From: Cyclospora cayetanensis
Lineage: Eukaryota; Apicomplexa; Conoidasida; Eucoccidiorida; Eimeriidae
Assembly (NCBI RefSeq): GCF_002999335.1
Contig: NW_020312303.1
Coordinates: 232,501-281,828, forward strand
DNA: 49,328 nucleotides
Direction: 5' to 3'
Part shown: in pieces, positions 9,908 to 21,199 of the stretch
Layout: every line of letters starts with the position of its first letter
Numbering within the stretch: position 1 is the stretch's first letter
Position numbers and translations under genes: made by a program
The notes under the pieces: model-generated
The model's input: the letters and a program-made list of their open reading frames with translations, nothing else
What the model was told of the DNA's origin: nothing
The model's database searches: none

Positions 9908-12114
9908 CTGAACCGGAGATCGTAGAACGCACACCTTTTCAAGCGCTTTTATGGGTCTGTTAGGGACCTACAGACATCGTCCATTGTTAATGTCTTGTCA
10001 TTCTTTCTGCCAGAGAGGCTTCGCACAGTAAACTGGCGCAGAGCAGCAGCCTGAAAGACAAAAGTCACCGCGCATTACCCAGTACGAAATGAGTGGCTGC
10101 GGACGAGCCTTGTGATTCGCCTAATACGTTAAACAATTTGCGAGAGCGACCGGGAGACACGATACACATATGAATCACGTCTTAGACAGGGAAGCTTTAG
10201 CTACAACACGTAAATAACAGCGTCATGACCATGCAGCCGAGATTGCAAAACGGGGAGGCTTACTGTGGCAAGATTGAGAGAGCGCGCTCCTTCTGCAGAC
10301 AACTGAAACGCAGAGAGTACATTTCAGGCCCTGAAATCTAAGCCTTGCAGGATACATCTTGGATTTTGAGGCTCTGCGCTGATATTCGGTGCAAGTTGAA
10401 ACGCAATCGGAGCAGACCAAGAATGCACGAAATTTTGATCTCAGGGTGGGGAAACCTGTGCCTTGGCAGACCTTTTTGAGAGAGGGCGTGAGCCTTGCGA
10501 TTCGCATTATTCGCGCCTGGGGGAATTCTGTCGTTGTCGAAGGGCTGAGGGGAGCAGCAAAATGTACAGGTTGGCGATTTACGGATAAACAACGGATTCG
10601 AGAGGTGCAAACGGCGCAGAAATTGCGCATCCAAGGGAAAGGAATTGTGAAGGACGCACCGTGGCTCTTCAGTGCATTCACCTTCAGGTTGGTGAAGCTG
10701 TTGCCATTGCAGGCGTTGCGCCTTTAGGGTTTCGAACTCTTCAGTCCATCGCTGCAGCCGCGCAGACCCAAGGCACTTGACAGTGTGTCACGCGACGTTT
10801 CATTTTCAGGCAAAAAAACAGAAAATTTAGCGTTTACGACTTGCCTGCTTGTCATATGGACTTAGTTCTTTCCACAATGTAGAAAGTTCTTTTTGGATAT
10901 CTCCGAGCTGCGGCTGCAGCAAGCGAAAATCCCTAAACTGTGAGTCTTTAGCGCAGCACTAACGACACTGGACGCAGCGCCTCGAAGGAATACAGACGCA
11001 TTAAATAAGCGGTCTTTTCAAGCACTATAAAACAGGTGACGGCTTTGGGCTTTGGGTTGCAGAAGGCTCTAGGATGTAGAGCATGCCTGTTGACTTGCAT
11101 TCTTCTCTACAAGCGCTGCTTTCACCTCCAGCCGCCGCCGAGAGCAGAAGAGCGCAAAGGCGCTTGCGGGCACTCTGAGTGCGCAAAACCGCAAGAAAAT
11201 AATTCGTAGCTCCAGCTGCTTGCAGTTACTGAAGCATCGTAGAGCCGAAACGTTTCATGACTTCGGACTGTCGCTCAGAGAGCCCTACGCTCCAATTTGA
11301 GGTTTACTTGGGTGCCTCCATGACGATGGATGCGTGGTAACCGCAAGAGCTGCTTTTTTGACCGTTGGAGGCTTGGCTTCTATCGCTGGCAGCAATGCAA
11401 CAATCGTGCTGCCGCTGCTGAGGGTGGGCCTGCTCCCTATATGCTAGGGCTGCAATACTGTGGATTCTTCGTAATACTGTTGATAGGCGCCTGTTTCTGC
11501 ACTATTTCGCTCCTGGTAGCGCTGATAAACAAATCATCAGTTGGTCCGCAGACCTGCAGAAGCTTGCAGAGGGGTCAGGAATGTTCACGGAGAAACAGTG
11601 CATGGAGGCGCTTCAATCCAACAGTTTTGAGCCTAGCATTGTAGAAGCGTATTGTGATCACATGTAGCAACGCGCTGTCTGAACTTCTCTGCGTATCGCG
11701 AAGTCTCTGAGTTCGAGCTTGTGTCTTTGGGGTCCACAACCTCAGCACCAACCCCACCATGCTTACCACGGTTTCTGAACTAGGGCATAGGGGTCAAATT
11801 TTGGGCTTTCTCTCCCCTAATCTTTCAAGGATTTTTACAAAATATGTGAAACTCATTGTTTTGGACTTGTGAATCCGAATTTGGGCGGAGATGTGATGGA
11901 CGCATACAGACTTCCTTCCAGTGCTGCAGCAGCAAGAGCGGCCGACTCTGAGCGCAGAAAGCTGCACTAGCAGCAGCTACTGCGGCCATCAAGGACAGGA
12001 GGAGCTAAATTTGCATCTTGTGTCGTGCAAAGCAACAGCAGGGATCGTGAGAAGAGTGTATCACGCACCAAACGCGCCGTGTTCCCTAGCGGCGATCGCA
12101 GCATTGCGATCGAA
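9908..12114. other. Region without assigned gene; upstream of kinesin
   Basis: The stretch at 10223-10727 is open on both strands (152 codons on minus, 112 on plus) but neither product shows a known domain. Sequence nearer 12.1 kb is probably the kinesin 5' flank. The ATG at 12025 is in frame with the kinesin start chosen here. Confidence 0.35.
11330..11644 (+). CDS. Small ORF with one hydrophobic segment (doubtful)
   Basis: A frame of 104 codons has one strong predicted membrane segment in the middle (CGFFVILLIGACFCTISLLV) flanked by basic residues. No homologous family is recognised and no splice neighbours were found. It could be a chance open frame or one exon of a larger gene. Confidence 0.2.
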   Translation: MRGNRKSCFFDRWRLGFYRWQQCNNRAAAAEGGPAPYMLGLQYCGFFVILLIGACFCTISLLVALINKSSVGPQTCRSLQRGQECSRRNSAWRRFNPTVLSLAL

Positions 12115-15100
12115 ATGGCATCCACGCCCGTGCGCGGTGGAGACGGCAGTCCCGAAGGGGAGGCGGCCGCAAAGCGGGTGGCTGTACTTTTGAGGAACGC
12201 CAGCAACTGCAACAGCAGATCATCTGGGGGTACTGTGAGCAGCAGCTGCAGCAGCACATCGCGGCGCGCGAAGCCTAGCAGCACCTCGCAACAGAATCTG
12301 TTGCAGCGCAGCGCGAGCAGCAGCTTGCAGCACAGCCGCAGCAACAGCGGCAGCCAGAGCAGCAGCAGCAAGCCTTCCAGCAGCGGCAAGCCGCTCAGCA
12401 GCAGCAGCGCTTGTGGCGACAGCTGCGCCAGCAACAGCACAGCAGAGAACATCAAAGTGGTAGTGCGATGCAGGCCGATCAACACAGCGGAGCAGCGCAG
12501 CGGCAGCAGCACTGCGGTGCATATTTCTGCCGAGACGCAGCAGGTGTCAGTGCTGCTGCCGACGCCCAGCAGCTACAGGCAGCAGCAACAGCAGCAGCAG
12601 CAGCAGCAGCAACGCAGCAGCAGAGTTTACAAATTCGACGGCGTCTGCCCCGTCAGCGTGCAGCAAGAGGAGCTCTTCAACACGCACGTCAAGCCCCTCG
12701 TAGACCAGGTGAAGCTGATGGCTTTGCGCATGCGACAGGCAGAGGACGTGCAAGTGTCGACGGAAGCGGTATTTTTTTGCAACTTTGCATGCGCTGCTTC
12801 TTCGAGAACACCGCAGCGTCTTCGCAACGGCACGCACGATGCTTGAAGTGCGCTCTCATTCTGCGCGCAGGTGCTAGAGGGCTATAACTGTACACTTTTC
12901 GCATACGGGCAAACCGGCACGGGGAAGACGTATACCATTGAAGGTCCTCAAGATCAGTACGAGCAGTACGTACAGCCGAGGAGCAGCAGCGCATGCAAGA
13001 GCCGCGAAGGCAGCTCCGAGAGCCTGCGCCGGCTCGCCGTGTTAGCAGCGCCTGGTGCCGCCTCCTCTCCGGCTGCTGGCAGCGGCGCAGACAGCAACCC
13101 CACCCTCAACGACGATTCTCTCCGCGAAAGCCTCGAAAACAGAGACGCACGCAGCACTGGCGTCGCGCTGATTCCAGACGCGGGAGTGCTGCCTCGAGCA
13201 GTGGCGTACATTTTTGAACAGCTGCAGCAGAGCAACAGCAGCGACTCCATGCTGCGCTGCAGCTTCATGGAGATATACAATGAGGAGCTCGTCGATCTTC
13301 TCGCCCCTCAAGCGGGCAGCTGTGCGGCTGCCGGCGGCGCAGCAGCAGCAAGCCAACAGCAGCAGCAGCAGCTCAAGCTGCGGATATACGAAGAGCAACA
13401 GGCGGATGCCAACAGCAACTGGATATCCACAAGAGTGCATGGCGCAGTGCGCGTAGAAGGGCTTACCGAGAAAAGGGTTAACAGTCCTCAAGTAAGGCTC
13501 ACAAAGTGTCGTGTAACAGGCAGGAGCTAGCTGAGCTTCATCGAGCTGCGTTCGCGTGTCTTGAAGCATGCTGATAATTCTAAACCTAGCCAGCAAGGTG
13601 ACTAAACGCCTCCTCTAGCGCGCATTCGGCTGCTGCTACGCGCTGCCTGTGATGCTGCTCCTTGCGCGACGATTCGTGCTGCCGCTGCTGCCCTTTGGCA
13701 GCTGAAAAGTATCGCGCTGCTTCTGTGGCTGCCGCTGCTACGCGCTGCTTCAGGAAGTCTTTTCTCTGCTGATGGCTGCGGCACCTCGCCGCAGCTTCGC
13801 GTGTAGTGGCAGCAACGCGCGGAGCAGCAGAAGTCACACCATTTTCTCGCTGTCAGTGTGCATTACCGAATCGCCAAGACTTTCTCCCGCAGACAATTCT
13901 CCTCCTGCTCCTGAAGCTGCTGCGGCAGCTAGCCTTGCTGAGGGGGCGCCTGCCATCACCAGGAGCGCCAGAGAAAGGCAACTGCATCAGGCAGCAGCAG
14001 GAGGGGTTGCTGTGGAGGAAGTCGTAAGGTTGGGCAAGCTAAGCCTCGTTGATCTTGCAGGTATACACGGAGAAACAGCTGCAACAGCAGCAACAGCAGC
14101 AGGAGAAGAGGGAGCTGCTGCCGCTGCTACTGCTGGTTCTGCTACTGCTGCCTCTGCTACTGCTGCCTCTGCTACTGCTGCTTCTGCTACTGCTGCTACT
14201 GCTACTTCTGCTACTGCTGCCTCTGCTACTGCTGCCTCTGCTACTGCTGCTACTGCTACTTCTGCTACTGCTACTGCTGCTACTGCTGCCTCTGCTACTG
14301 CTGCTTCTGCTACTGCTGCCTCTGCTACTGCTGCTTCTGCAGCAAATCAAGACGAGTCGAACCTCTGCAGAGGCGCCGCTCGTTAAGCAGCTGCAGCAGT
14401 CGCAGTAGCACCCCAGGTGCAGCAGGATCAGCCCACAAAGGGCGCACAGGAGACGTGAAAGGCGTTGCTGCATCGAGCGGCACATTTTTTGCGGTGTGTG
14501 TGGCTCTAGGAAGTGAGAACTTGGAGAGGAGCTGGGGGGGGGGGACGGATCTGACGCGACGCAAGGAAGCCTCTGCCATCAATCAGTCTCTGCTGACGCT
14601 TGGGAGGTGCATAAATGCGCTTGTCGAGAAGAGCGGCTACATCCCTTTCAGAGACTCTAAGCTCACACGCATCTTGCAGGTCAGCTCCCGCGCGTCTCGC
14701 AGGAGAATCAAGATTGAGTGGAGAATTCGCCAGCGGGAGGCTTGTGTGTAAGGCTGTTCAGTCAGGAGGAGTCTTGTCTTGGGAATGTTGCGCACAGGAT
14801 AGCTTAGGAGGCAGCACACGCACATGCCTCATTGCGACTATAGGTCCGACTGCGAACACGCTTGAAGAAACGCTCTGCACACTGGGTAGGTGTGCGCTCG
14901 CTGTCTCGCGACTGCCGCTTCCAAGCCATGCGAGATGCGTGCTCCTGGAGGGTAGGTAGGCGCATGCCTCCTGGGGGTGCTGCAGCCGCTGAGGGGGCTG
15001 CTTGTGCTGCGCTTCCGCGCGCGTGGGAAAGCGATTGCACTCGGAGGCTGCTGCTGCGACTTGCAGATTACGCCTTTAGAGCCAAGAGCGTCACGACTCG

Positions 15101-18100
15101 CCCTGTTGCAACTTTGCGAAGATCGAGAGACGCGCTGCTTTCGCAGCTAATGGCGGAAAACGGACAGCTGCGGCGGCTGCTGCAGCTGCAGCGCGAGCGA
15201 GAAGGCGTCTTCCTCCCGCTGGACCTGTACGTGCAACAGCAGCAGGAACGCCAGCAGCAGCAAACCACGCTGCAGGAGCAAGCCGCACGGGTGCAGCAGC
15301 TGCAGGAGCAACTCAAGGAGCAACACGCAAGACTCCAGCAGCAACAACAGGCGCATCAGCAGCAGTTGTTGGAGTTTCAAGCCCTGCAAGGCGCTTTGCA
15401 GGAGTGCCAAAAGGTGTGCCGATGCTGCGGCTATACGCCTTTGCCGAGTTGTTGCAGCAGCGCCAAACAAAGCGGCGCATTGCAAGGGCAGCCAGCAGCA
15501 GCCTTTCGCGAATAGGTGCGTAAGCGCTGCAGCTGCCTACCTGCTCCGAACGCTCCGCTTATCGCCTTTGTGAAGGCTCTGCTGCATGCGTGTTGCTACC
15601 CCTGCAGAACCTCAGAGACGAGCAGGTGCTCGCAGAGGCGCTGGCGCAGCAGCAGCAGCAGCATGCAGCAGCAGCCACAGCAATGGCAAGCTCGCTGCAG
15701 CGAGCCGTTGCCGACATAACGTTGCTCGAGCAGCATCAACAGCAGCAGCGCGAGCAGCAGCAAGCAGCATCAGGAGCCTGCGCTGCCTTTACGGTGTCTC
15801 TACAGGTCAGCGCACAGGAGGGCGAGGCGACCATCGGGAAACTCCAGCTTTAGCGCGCCTCCTGCCTGCCTGTTTTCTTCCACATTGCGTTTTCCTCAGC
15901 CGAATTGATTGGCGTGTTGGTGGCGTGCTGCTCAGGCTGCAGCCGCTGCAGCAGCGGCAGAGCAAGAGCAGCTCCTGCAGCGGCTGCAGCAGCTGCTCGC
16001 CGACTTGATGGCAACTGAGCAGCAGCGGCAAGAAGCAGTAGGAGAGGCGGCAGCGGCTGCTGCAGGGCAGCAAAAGCAGCAGCAATGCCTTCAGGAAGAG
16101 CTGCAGAAACAGAGTGCTGCGCTGCTAAAGCTGCAGCGGGAGCAGAAGGAACACGAGCAGCGGCTGCAGCAGCAACTGCAGCAGCTGCAGCTGCAGATGG
16201 AAGCGTGTGAAGCAGTGGCGAAGGCAAGCGCTCGCTGCTGTTTTGCTGGGACGCTTATAGCGTCAGAGGAAAGAGAAAGAGAGAGAGAGATACGCTGCTC
16301 TTTTTGCCTTGCGGCGAAACCTCTACACCTGCAGATAAACTACAGGAGGGTGCTGCTGTTGCTGATCTCTGTGTATGGCTCTGCAGGAGCAGCAGCAGAA
16401 GCGCACCGACTTCCTGCAGCAACTGCTAGACACTGCGCAGCAGCATCAGAAGAAGTGTTTTCTCGCTGCAAAACGTGAGGGAGGCATGCGTTTAGAGTGT
16501 ATGTACTTGCCGCTGTTGGGGCAGCTGCAAGCTCGCACACTGCTGCTGTTGGCGCTGCGAAGCAGTTGCATGTGGAACTGTTTTTTGTGCGAGCTTTTGC
16601 TGATGCGGATCCTTGTGGACGGTCGCATAGCTGCTGTTGCACGAGTTGCTGCTGCAGAGCAAGTTAAGATCGCTCGCAGTGACTGCAGCGGGAAAGAGGA
16701 GCAGCTCCAGCGGATGTTGCAAACGCTGGCGTCTGCTGTTGCTGAGGGGGGTTCAGCAGCAGCGCAGCAGCTGCAGGAGCTGCAGCAACAAATGCAGGAA
16801 GATGCGAAGTCAAGGCAGCAACAGACGGAGGCAGGGGCAGCAGCAGTGGCTGCCGCAGTGCAGCAGCAGCTGACAGCTTTCGTAGAAGCCCAGCGCGCAG
16901 CAGCAGAGCAGCATCAGCAGCTCCTGCAGAAGCAGTTCGCTGTAGTGCAGCAGCAGCAGCAAAAACAGCTAGCGGCTCAGGCTGCAGCAGCGGCAAATGC
17001 AAGCGCTGCTGCCAGTGCTGCAGCATCATCGGCTGCGGCAGTCTACGAGAGCGCAACTGACACACTGCAGCAGATGCTCAATTCGGCAGCGGCTGCAGCA
17101 GCAGACCAACACAAGTCTCTAACTGCAGCTCATGCAACGGAAACAGCAGAATTGAACCAACAAATCCAGAAATCGAGAACTGCATGCATAGATATGGCTG
17201 TGAGTATGTTGACTTGGACTGGGTATGCCGCAAGCCTGCTTGCATGCTCTTTGGTGTTGTTTTTCTGGTGTTGCTGCCTCTGCTGAGCCGCAGGCGAAGA
17301 TAAGTGCTGTGCTGCTTTATGTGCTTGCTGCAGCATACACTGCGATCAAGGGATCAGGAAATGCTCCAGTGTGTAGAAGTGCTGCATCAGCGCCAGCAGC
17401 AAGCCTCAGCAACAGCGCGTGCAGCAGCTTCAGCGCTGGAGGCGGCAGCAGCACACGAGCAACAGCAGCAACAAGGCTTTGCAGCGGCAGCGGCTGCTGC
17501 CCTTGACGCAGCGATTGCCGCAGCAAGCAGCAGCTGCACCTGCTGCGCAGCTGCAGCTGCAGCAACGGCAGCACAGGCAGCGCAGTTTGCGTCGGAAACG
17601 AAGCAACTAGTAAGCCTGATCAACAGCGGACTGCAGCAGCAGCTTTTGGCAAACCTAGAAGCTATGAAGACATCGTAGAACACGATGCAGCGCACAGGGG
17701 GAAAGAACGCACAACCAGTCGCACCAGCATCTGCATGCGTTGCAATACCTATGGGCAACTGCTGCATGTTTCCATGGGGCTTTGGAATATGTGTGTGCAT
17801 GTTTGTTGATGCTTTGCTGCAGCTGAGAAGCTGCAGGAGCAGACCGTCGAACGAGCATGTGGAAGCAGAAGGGGGCAGCAGCAGCCCAAGCAGCAGCAGC
17901 AGTTGCTGCTGCAGCGCATGCAGAGCATCCTCAGCAACTGAACGCTGGCGCAATTGGATGCCAGCCGCTATGCCACCTCTGTTGTCGGCGGAAGCCTTGA
18001 GGTTTGTTGTCGGATTTGTGGCTGCTGGTCCTGCTGCTGCAAGCTGAGACGCCCACATGTGTATGCATATGCTTACGCATATACATATATACATTTCAGT

Positions 18101-18573
18101 TATTTTTGTGCGGCTGCCCTCTATGTGCACCCCCCTGCAGGGAAGCGAAAGCGCACAAGTCAGAAGTAGATGAGAACAGTCCGCCAGAGACGCCTCAGAG
18201 GCGCTCCCCGCAAGCTGCTTCTGTAAGCTGTGGCAGCAGCTCTGCGAGTCTCTGCAGGAAAGCTAGTGGCACCCGTCTGGTTGCAGCAACGGCAGCAGCA
18301 GCAGCAGCAGCCTCAGCCTCAGCGACTCCTCAGGCGCAGCAGCAGCAGCAGCAGCAGCAGCAGCCCCTCAGGCGAAAAAATTCCTTCGGGATTGCCTCTC
18401 CCTTCAGAAACCTTTCCAGCACTGGCAAAGTTAGCAGCGCCTCCGCAAAAAGCAACGGCAACTCCAGCAAGCCACGACGCCGGTCTCGCAGCAGCGATGA
18501 ACGCTGCAGCACAGATTCAGCAAACAAAAAGCGGCACACGCCGTCTGATGAGCTAGGGATGAGCAGCCTCTAA
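12115..18573 (+). CDS. Kinesin-5 (BimC/Eg5-like) motor protein, 13 exons
   Basis: A phase-consistent model of 1,376 residues uses exons 12115-12708, 12871-13491, 13754-14060, 14510-14679, 14798-14885, 15067-15413, 15608-15805, 15936-16223, 16387-16474, 16658-17199, 17334-17609, 17823-18001 and 18141-18573. A Ser/Gln-rich head (start at MASTPVRGG; an ATG at 12025 is also in frame) leads to the motor: [11 protein letters not shown], the P-loop [10 protein letters not shown], switch I NARSSRSH, and switch II LVDLAG/SEN split by an intron. It continues with [25 protein letters not shown] and the neck YAFRAKSV. A segment like [10 protein letters not shown] after the neck resembles the equivalent stretch of Eg5, which is why I favour kinesin-5, a bipolar spindle motor. 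A long Ala/Gln coiled-coil tail follows, then a basic Ser-rich end with SPPETPQRR, which could serve as a BimC-type phosphosite. About 70 low-complexity residues interrupt the motor after the P-loop helix. The last two introns and the short exon at 17823 are the least certain. Confidence 0.85.
12583..12618 (+). repeat. CAG run (poly-Gln) in kinesin motor domain
   Basis: Uninterrupted CAG units code for Gln inside the N-terminal part of the motor domain, in a surface-loop position between early strands. Confidence 0.85.
14110..14341 (+). repeat. Intronic CTGCTACTGCTGCC/TTCT-type tandem repeat
   Basis: About 230 bp of tandem CTG/CTA/TCT-type triplets in higher-order units (CTGCTACTGCTGCTTCTGCTA and close variants) fill half of kinesin intron 3 (14061-14509). 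The repeat stays open in the kinesin frame as Ala/Thr/Ser until TAA at 14384. On the minus strand it reads as Ser/Arg/Gly. It is placed in an intron because splicing 14060 to 14510 rebuilds the DLAGSEN switch II motif. Confidence 0.8.
16224..16386 (+). other. GC-AG intron in the kinesin gene
   Basis: The exon ends AAG and the intron starts GCAAGC, in phase 0. The acceptor CTCTGCAG precedes the next coiled-coil exon at 16387. Nearby GT donors (for example GTGGCG at 16215) fit the consensus much less well. Confidence 0.55.
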
Positions 18574-19529
18574 GCTCGACGCCATGAACCCTAATCTCCT
18601 GGGAAAAGCCTAAAGGCTAGCAGTAGAAGCAAGAAACGCGTAGCTCAGGGGTATAGGTGCTCGCCCTGTCCCTCGCCTCTCTATGACACACACACACATA
18701 CATACACACATACACACATACATACATACGGTGCCGTCTTAGAAAAACGCAAGGCGCAACTGTGCCTCAAGATGTGTACAGAGACGACAACCCCAGAAGC
18801 ACAAACGCATGAAAACTTACAGAGGCCTACAGAAAGTGCCGAGTAGATATAAAAGAAAGGCGCTACTCCGGGGAAAGGGGGGGGGCGGGGTAGCGGGGAC
18901 GCTGGGAGTGGCGACCTGAGATGTAGAGACACCGCACAAAACACGCGCATTGGCTTGAACGGAGAGAGCTAGAGGCCAATCTAGCAAAAGGCAAGCACGG
19001 AGAAGCAGGAAAATATTTGAACACAATACTAGGCAGGCAGGGGCAGCAGAGAGAAAGCAGCAACCAGAATGAGAGAGGCGGTTGATACGGGAGAAGGGGA
19101 AGGGAGGGCACGCAACCGGATTCCAGGGATGCACCGTTCCTACAAAGCGTGTGCTAAATCGAAAAATGGAAGAACGACAGCCCGCAAGACCGAAGGGCTG
19201 AGAGTCTACCGAGGCGCTATGGGGTGTGGCATATTCCGGAGGAAACAGTTGAGGAAACGTCAGTGCGTGCTTGAGGTGGAGATGCCACCCCCAGCAAAAG
19301 CGGTTTTGCTGCACGGAAAAGGCACCTGTTGAATGCACCAGGACATCCCCTACGACATTTTTCTAGTGTTTCATTTGGGACTGCATGCACATCGGTATAC
19401 CCAGCAGAAAAAACAAGGTGTCTGAGACAGATTCGTCACTTTTCAGTGGTGCTGTGTGCCTGAGCGCAGCTGCGCTGTTGTGCCCCGTACGGAGTTTTGC
19501 GTAGACTCAGTTCGCTTAAGTTCAAGTTA
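18574..19529. other. Kinesin 3' flank with CA/CATA microsatellite and G-rich run
   Basis: A CA/CATA/CACACATA microsatellite lies at about 18684-18729 and a G-rich run at about 18870-18891. Open frames here are short and overlapping. No gene or RNA was recognised. Confidence 0.6.
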
Positions 19530-20240
19530 CTAGTCAAGACAAAAAGAAATGCCAGCGCGCATAGGTACACTTAATTTGCTGCCACAGCTGCTGCTTGCTG
19601 CATTTGGAGCAGTGTACACTAGAGGACAGCGGCGGCTGCATCCAAAAGAACGGAGGCTGCATGATTGTTGCTCTTTCGGAAAGGCCGTATTTGAAGCTAC
19701 AAACGTGCCGGCGTTTTGAGGCTTTGCAGCAGCAGCTACACCAGCCTCTAAGGCAGCTGCAAAGAGAGATGTGTGGTTCACGACCACGTCACTTTGTTAC
19801 CCTCTACAGTCCCTTAAGTACACGACCTGCAGAAGCTGCTTGTGCTACGCCAAAATTTCTAACGCTATGTGCTGTCTGCAGGAGTCGCTGAGGCGGTGGC
19901 TAGGTGGTGCCTTGGGAAATGCACCATTTTTCTGCTTTGGACGCCCCCATGCATTCCCTGCAGGCGTTGCCTGCATTGCAGCTGCACTTGTAATCTCTGG
20001 AAGCCCCCTTGACGCATGCGCGCGCGGGTGTGTGAGCTACATTGCAGCAGTTCCCGCAATGCTGCTGCCAGTGCGGCCTTGCTTGCTGCTGCTCCGGTTG
20101 TCGCAGCTGTGCAGGACCCTGCGACATTTGCTGCAATCTAGGAGTTATGCTCTGTTGCAAGTCATCCTTCCCCCTGCCTCTCTAAGGGTACAGTCTCGTC
20201 ATTGCCTACAGCTCCTGCTCGTCCCGTTAGAGCAGCAGCT
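19530..20240 (-). other. Ala/Ser/Thr-rich coding-like fragments, unresolved exons
   Basis: Minus-strand pieces in several frames look coding and are bounded by CTGCAG/TTTGCAG acceptors. They include AVAAALTGRAGAVGNDETV (near 20240-20180), LPEITSAAAMQATPAGNAWG (near 20010-19930) and a final frame at 19530-19770 with ALEAGVAAAAKPQNAGTF ending at TAG. I could not find donors that chain them with consistent phase. They may be exons of a gene 3' of the UBE2W-like gene, an alternative 3' end of it, or a decayed gene. Confidence 0.3.
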
Positions 20241-20254
20241 ACTGCAGGAAATGA

Positions 20255-21180
20255 CTAGACTGTATCATCATGGAAATACCATTTGACTCCTTTGGGGCCT
20301 TTACGTCCTCTTGATTCGCAGTACTGCTGATCGTCTGGGGGAGGCCTCCTCTCTCTGTTGCTGCTGAGCATTGAGAGAACCGAGAAGCAGCACGCCTTAA
20401 CGCCCAAGGCGGGCGACCACTGATCGTATAGAATGGAAAGGCAGATGTGTCCATTGCTGTAGACGTGAGGATGGAGGGGTACATACGGCAGTACAAACAC
20501 CAACTCCGGCGATTCTGAGGCAGCCAGCATACAGCATACGGCAGCGCGTACAGGTGCTGTGCACTTCCAGGGAGGGGCGTATTCTCGAACCCTCCCTTAT
20601 TCTGATTAGTGTTTGCGGCGGCGTGTCTATTGGGGAAGTGCGCGTAATAATGCCTTCTAAGCAAGGGATTCGGCACGCGCCCGACTCTGTAAAGGTTTGA
20701 GGTGTATACGCAGCTCCGTTTCGTGCGGTATTACGGGACTAGGTAGCATTCCGGGATCAGCGGGGGAAATGACGATTTACCAATGGGATATTTCGGCAGA
20801 AATTTGAAACTGAGGAGAAATGGCTGCTTGCTATACACTGTCTCTGGGGCGCCTTCGATGGCGACGAGCCATTTGATCCCCTCTGGCTCTCCCGCCTTGT
20901 AACGAAGCAGAGCAGGCGGAAACCTAGAAAGCAGGTGGCTGGCCCTGCTGTTCTTGCTGCAGCTGGAGCTGCGTCCGCCATGACTGGAGCAGGAAGTAGC
21001 GGTGGCGGGGTTTTCTTGCCCTGCTTCATTCTGCGGCTGTTCGTGTGTCGAGGGGGGATGCGCAGCGGAGAGGAAGTCAGAATCGTCGCAGTCTGCATAC
21101 TCCTGGGGAAGGACTAATACGATGCCGTCGAGATGCTCACGTATAAATGCTGCGCGCTCCCTCTCCAGTCTAGCAACCAT
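20255..21180 (-). CDS. UBE2W-like ubiquitin-conjugating enzyme E2
   Basis: Exons 21180-20781 and 20514-20255 join in phase 1 (donor TTG|GTAAAT, acceptor CCTCAG) to give 219 residues. The core is E2: VAIEGAPETVY, FKFLPKYPI, the HPHVYSNGHIC catalytic motif (active-site Cys near residue 158), LSILYDQWSPAL, SVLSMLSS and the tail KWYFHDDTV. The HPHVYSNGHIC-LSI layout, the RRPPPDD run and the W-Y/F-H-D-D-T-x end are the UBE2W signature. UBE2W proteins transfer ubiquitin to the alpha-amino group of substrate N-termini rather than to lysine; applying this here is inference. Human UBE2W has 151 residues. The extra length is about 60 residues of Glu/Ser/His-rich sequence between the first helix (ARLERERAAFIREHL) and the first strand; it may be an insertion or an unrecognised intron. 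The frame is open upstream to 21609, so the start is a best guess. Confidence 0.85.
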
Positions 21181-21199
21181 GAACCGCAGATCGCATACA

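Noticed and set aside
10223..10727. Region open on both strands (152 and 112 codons)
   Set aside because: Neither product has a domain or splice partners; low stop density in this GC-richer stretch is enough to explain it.
14039..14485. Ser/Arg/Gly-rich minus-strand frame of 148 codons
   Set aside because: It is the reverse reading of the triplet repeat in the kinesin intron; no motif and no splice partners.
19771..20286. Hydrophobic + strand frame of 171 codons resembling a membrane protein
   Set aside because: It overlaps the last exon of the E2 gene on the opposite strand and crosses minus-strand pieces with better coding character; its Leu/Cys content comes from CTG/TGC triplets.
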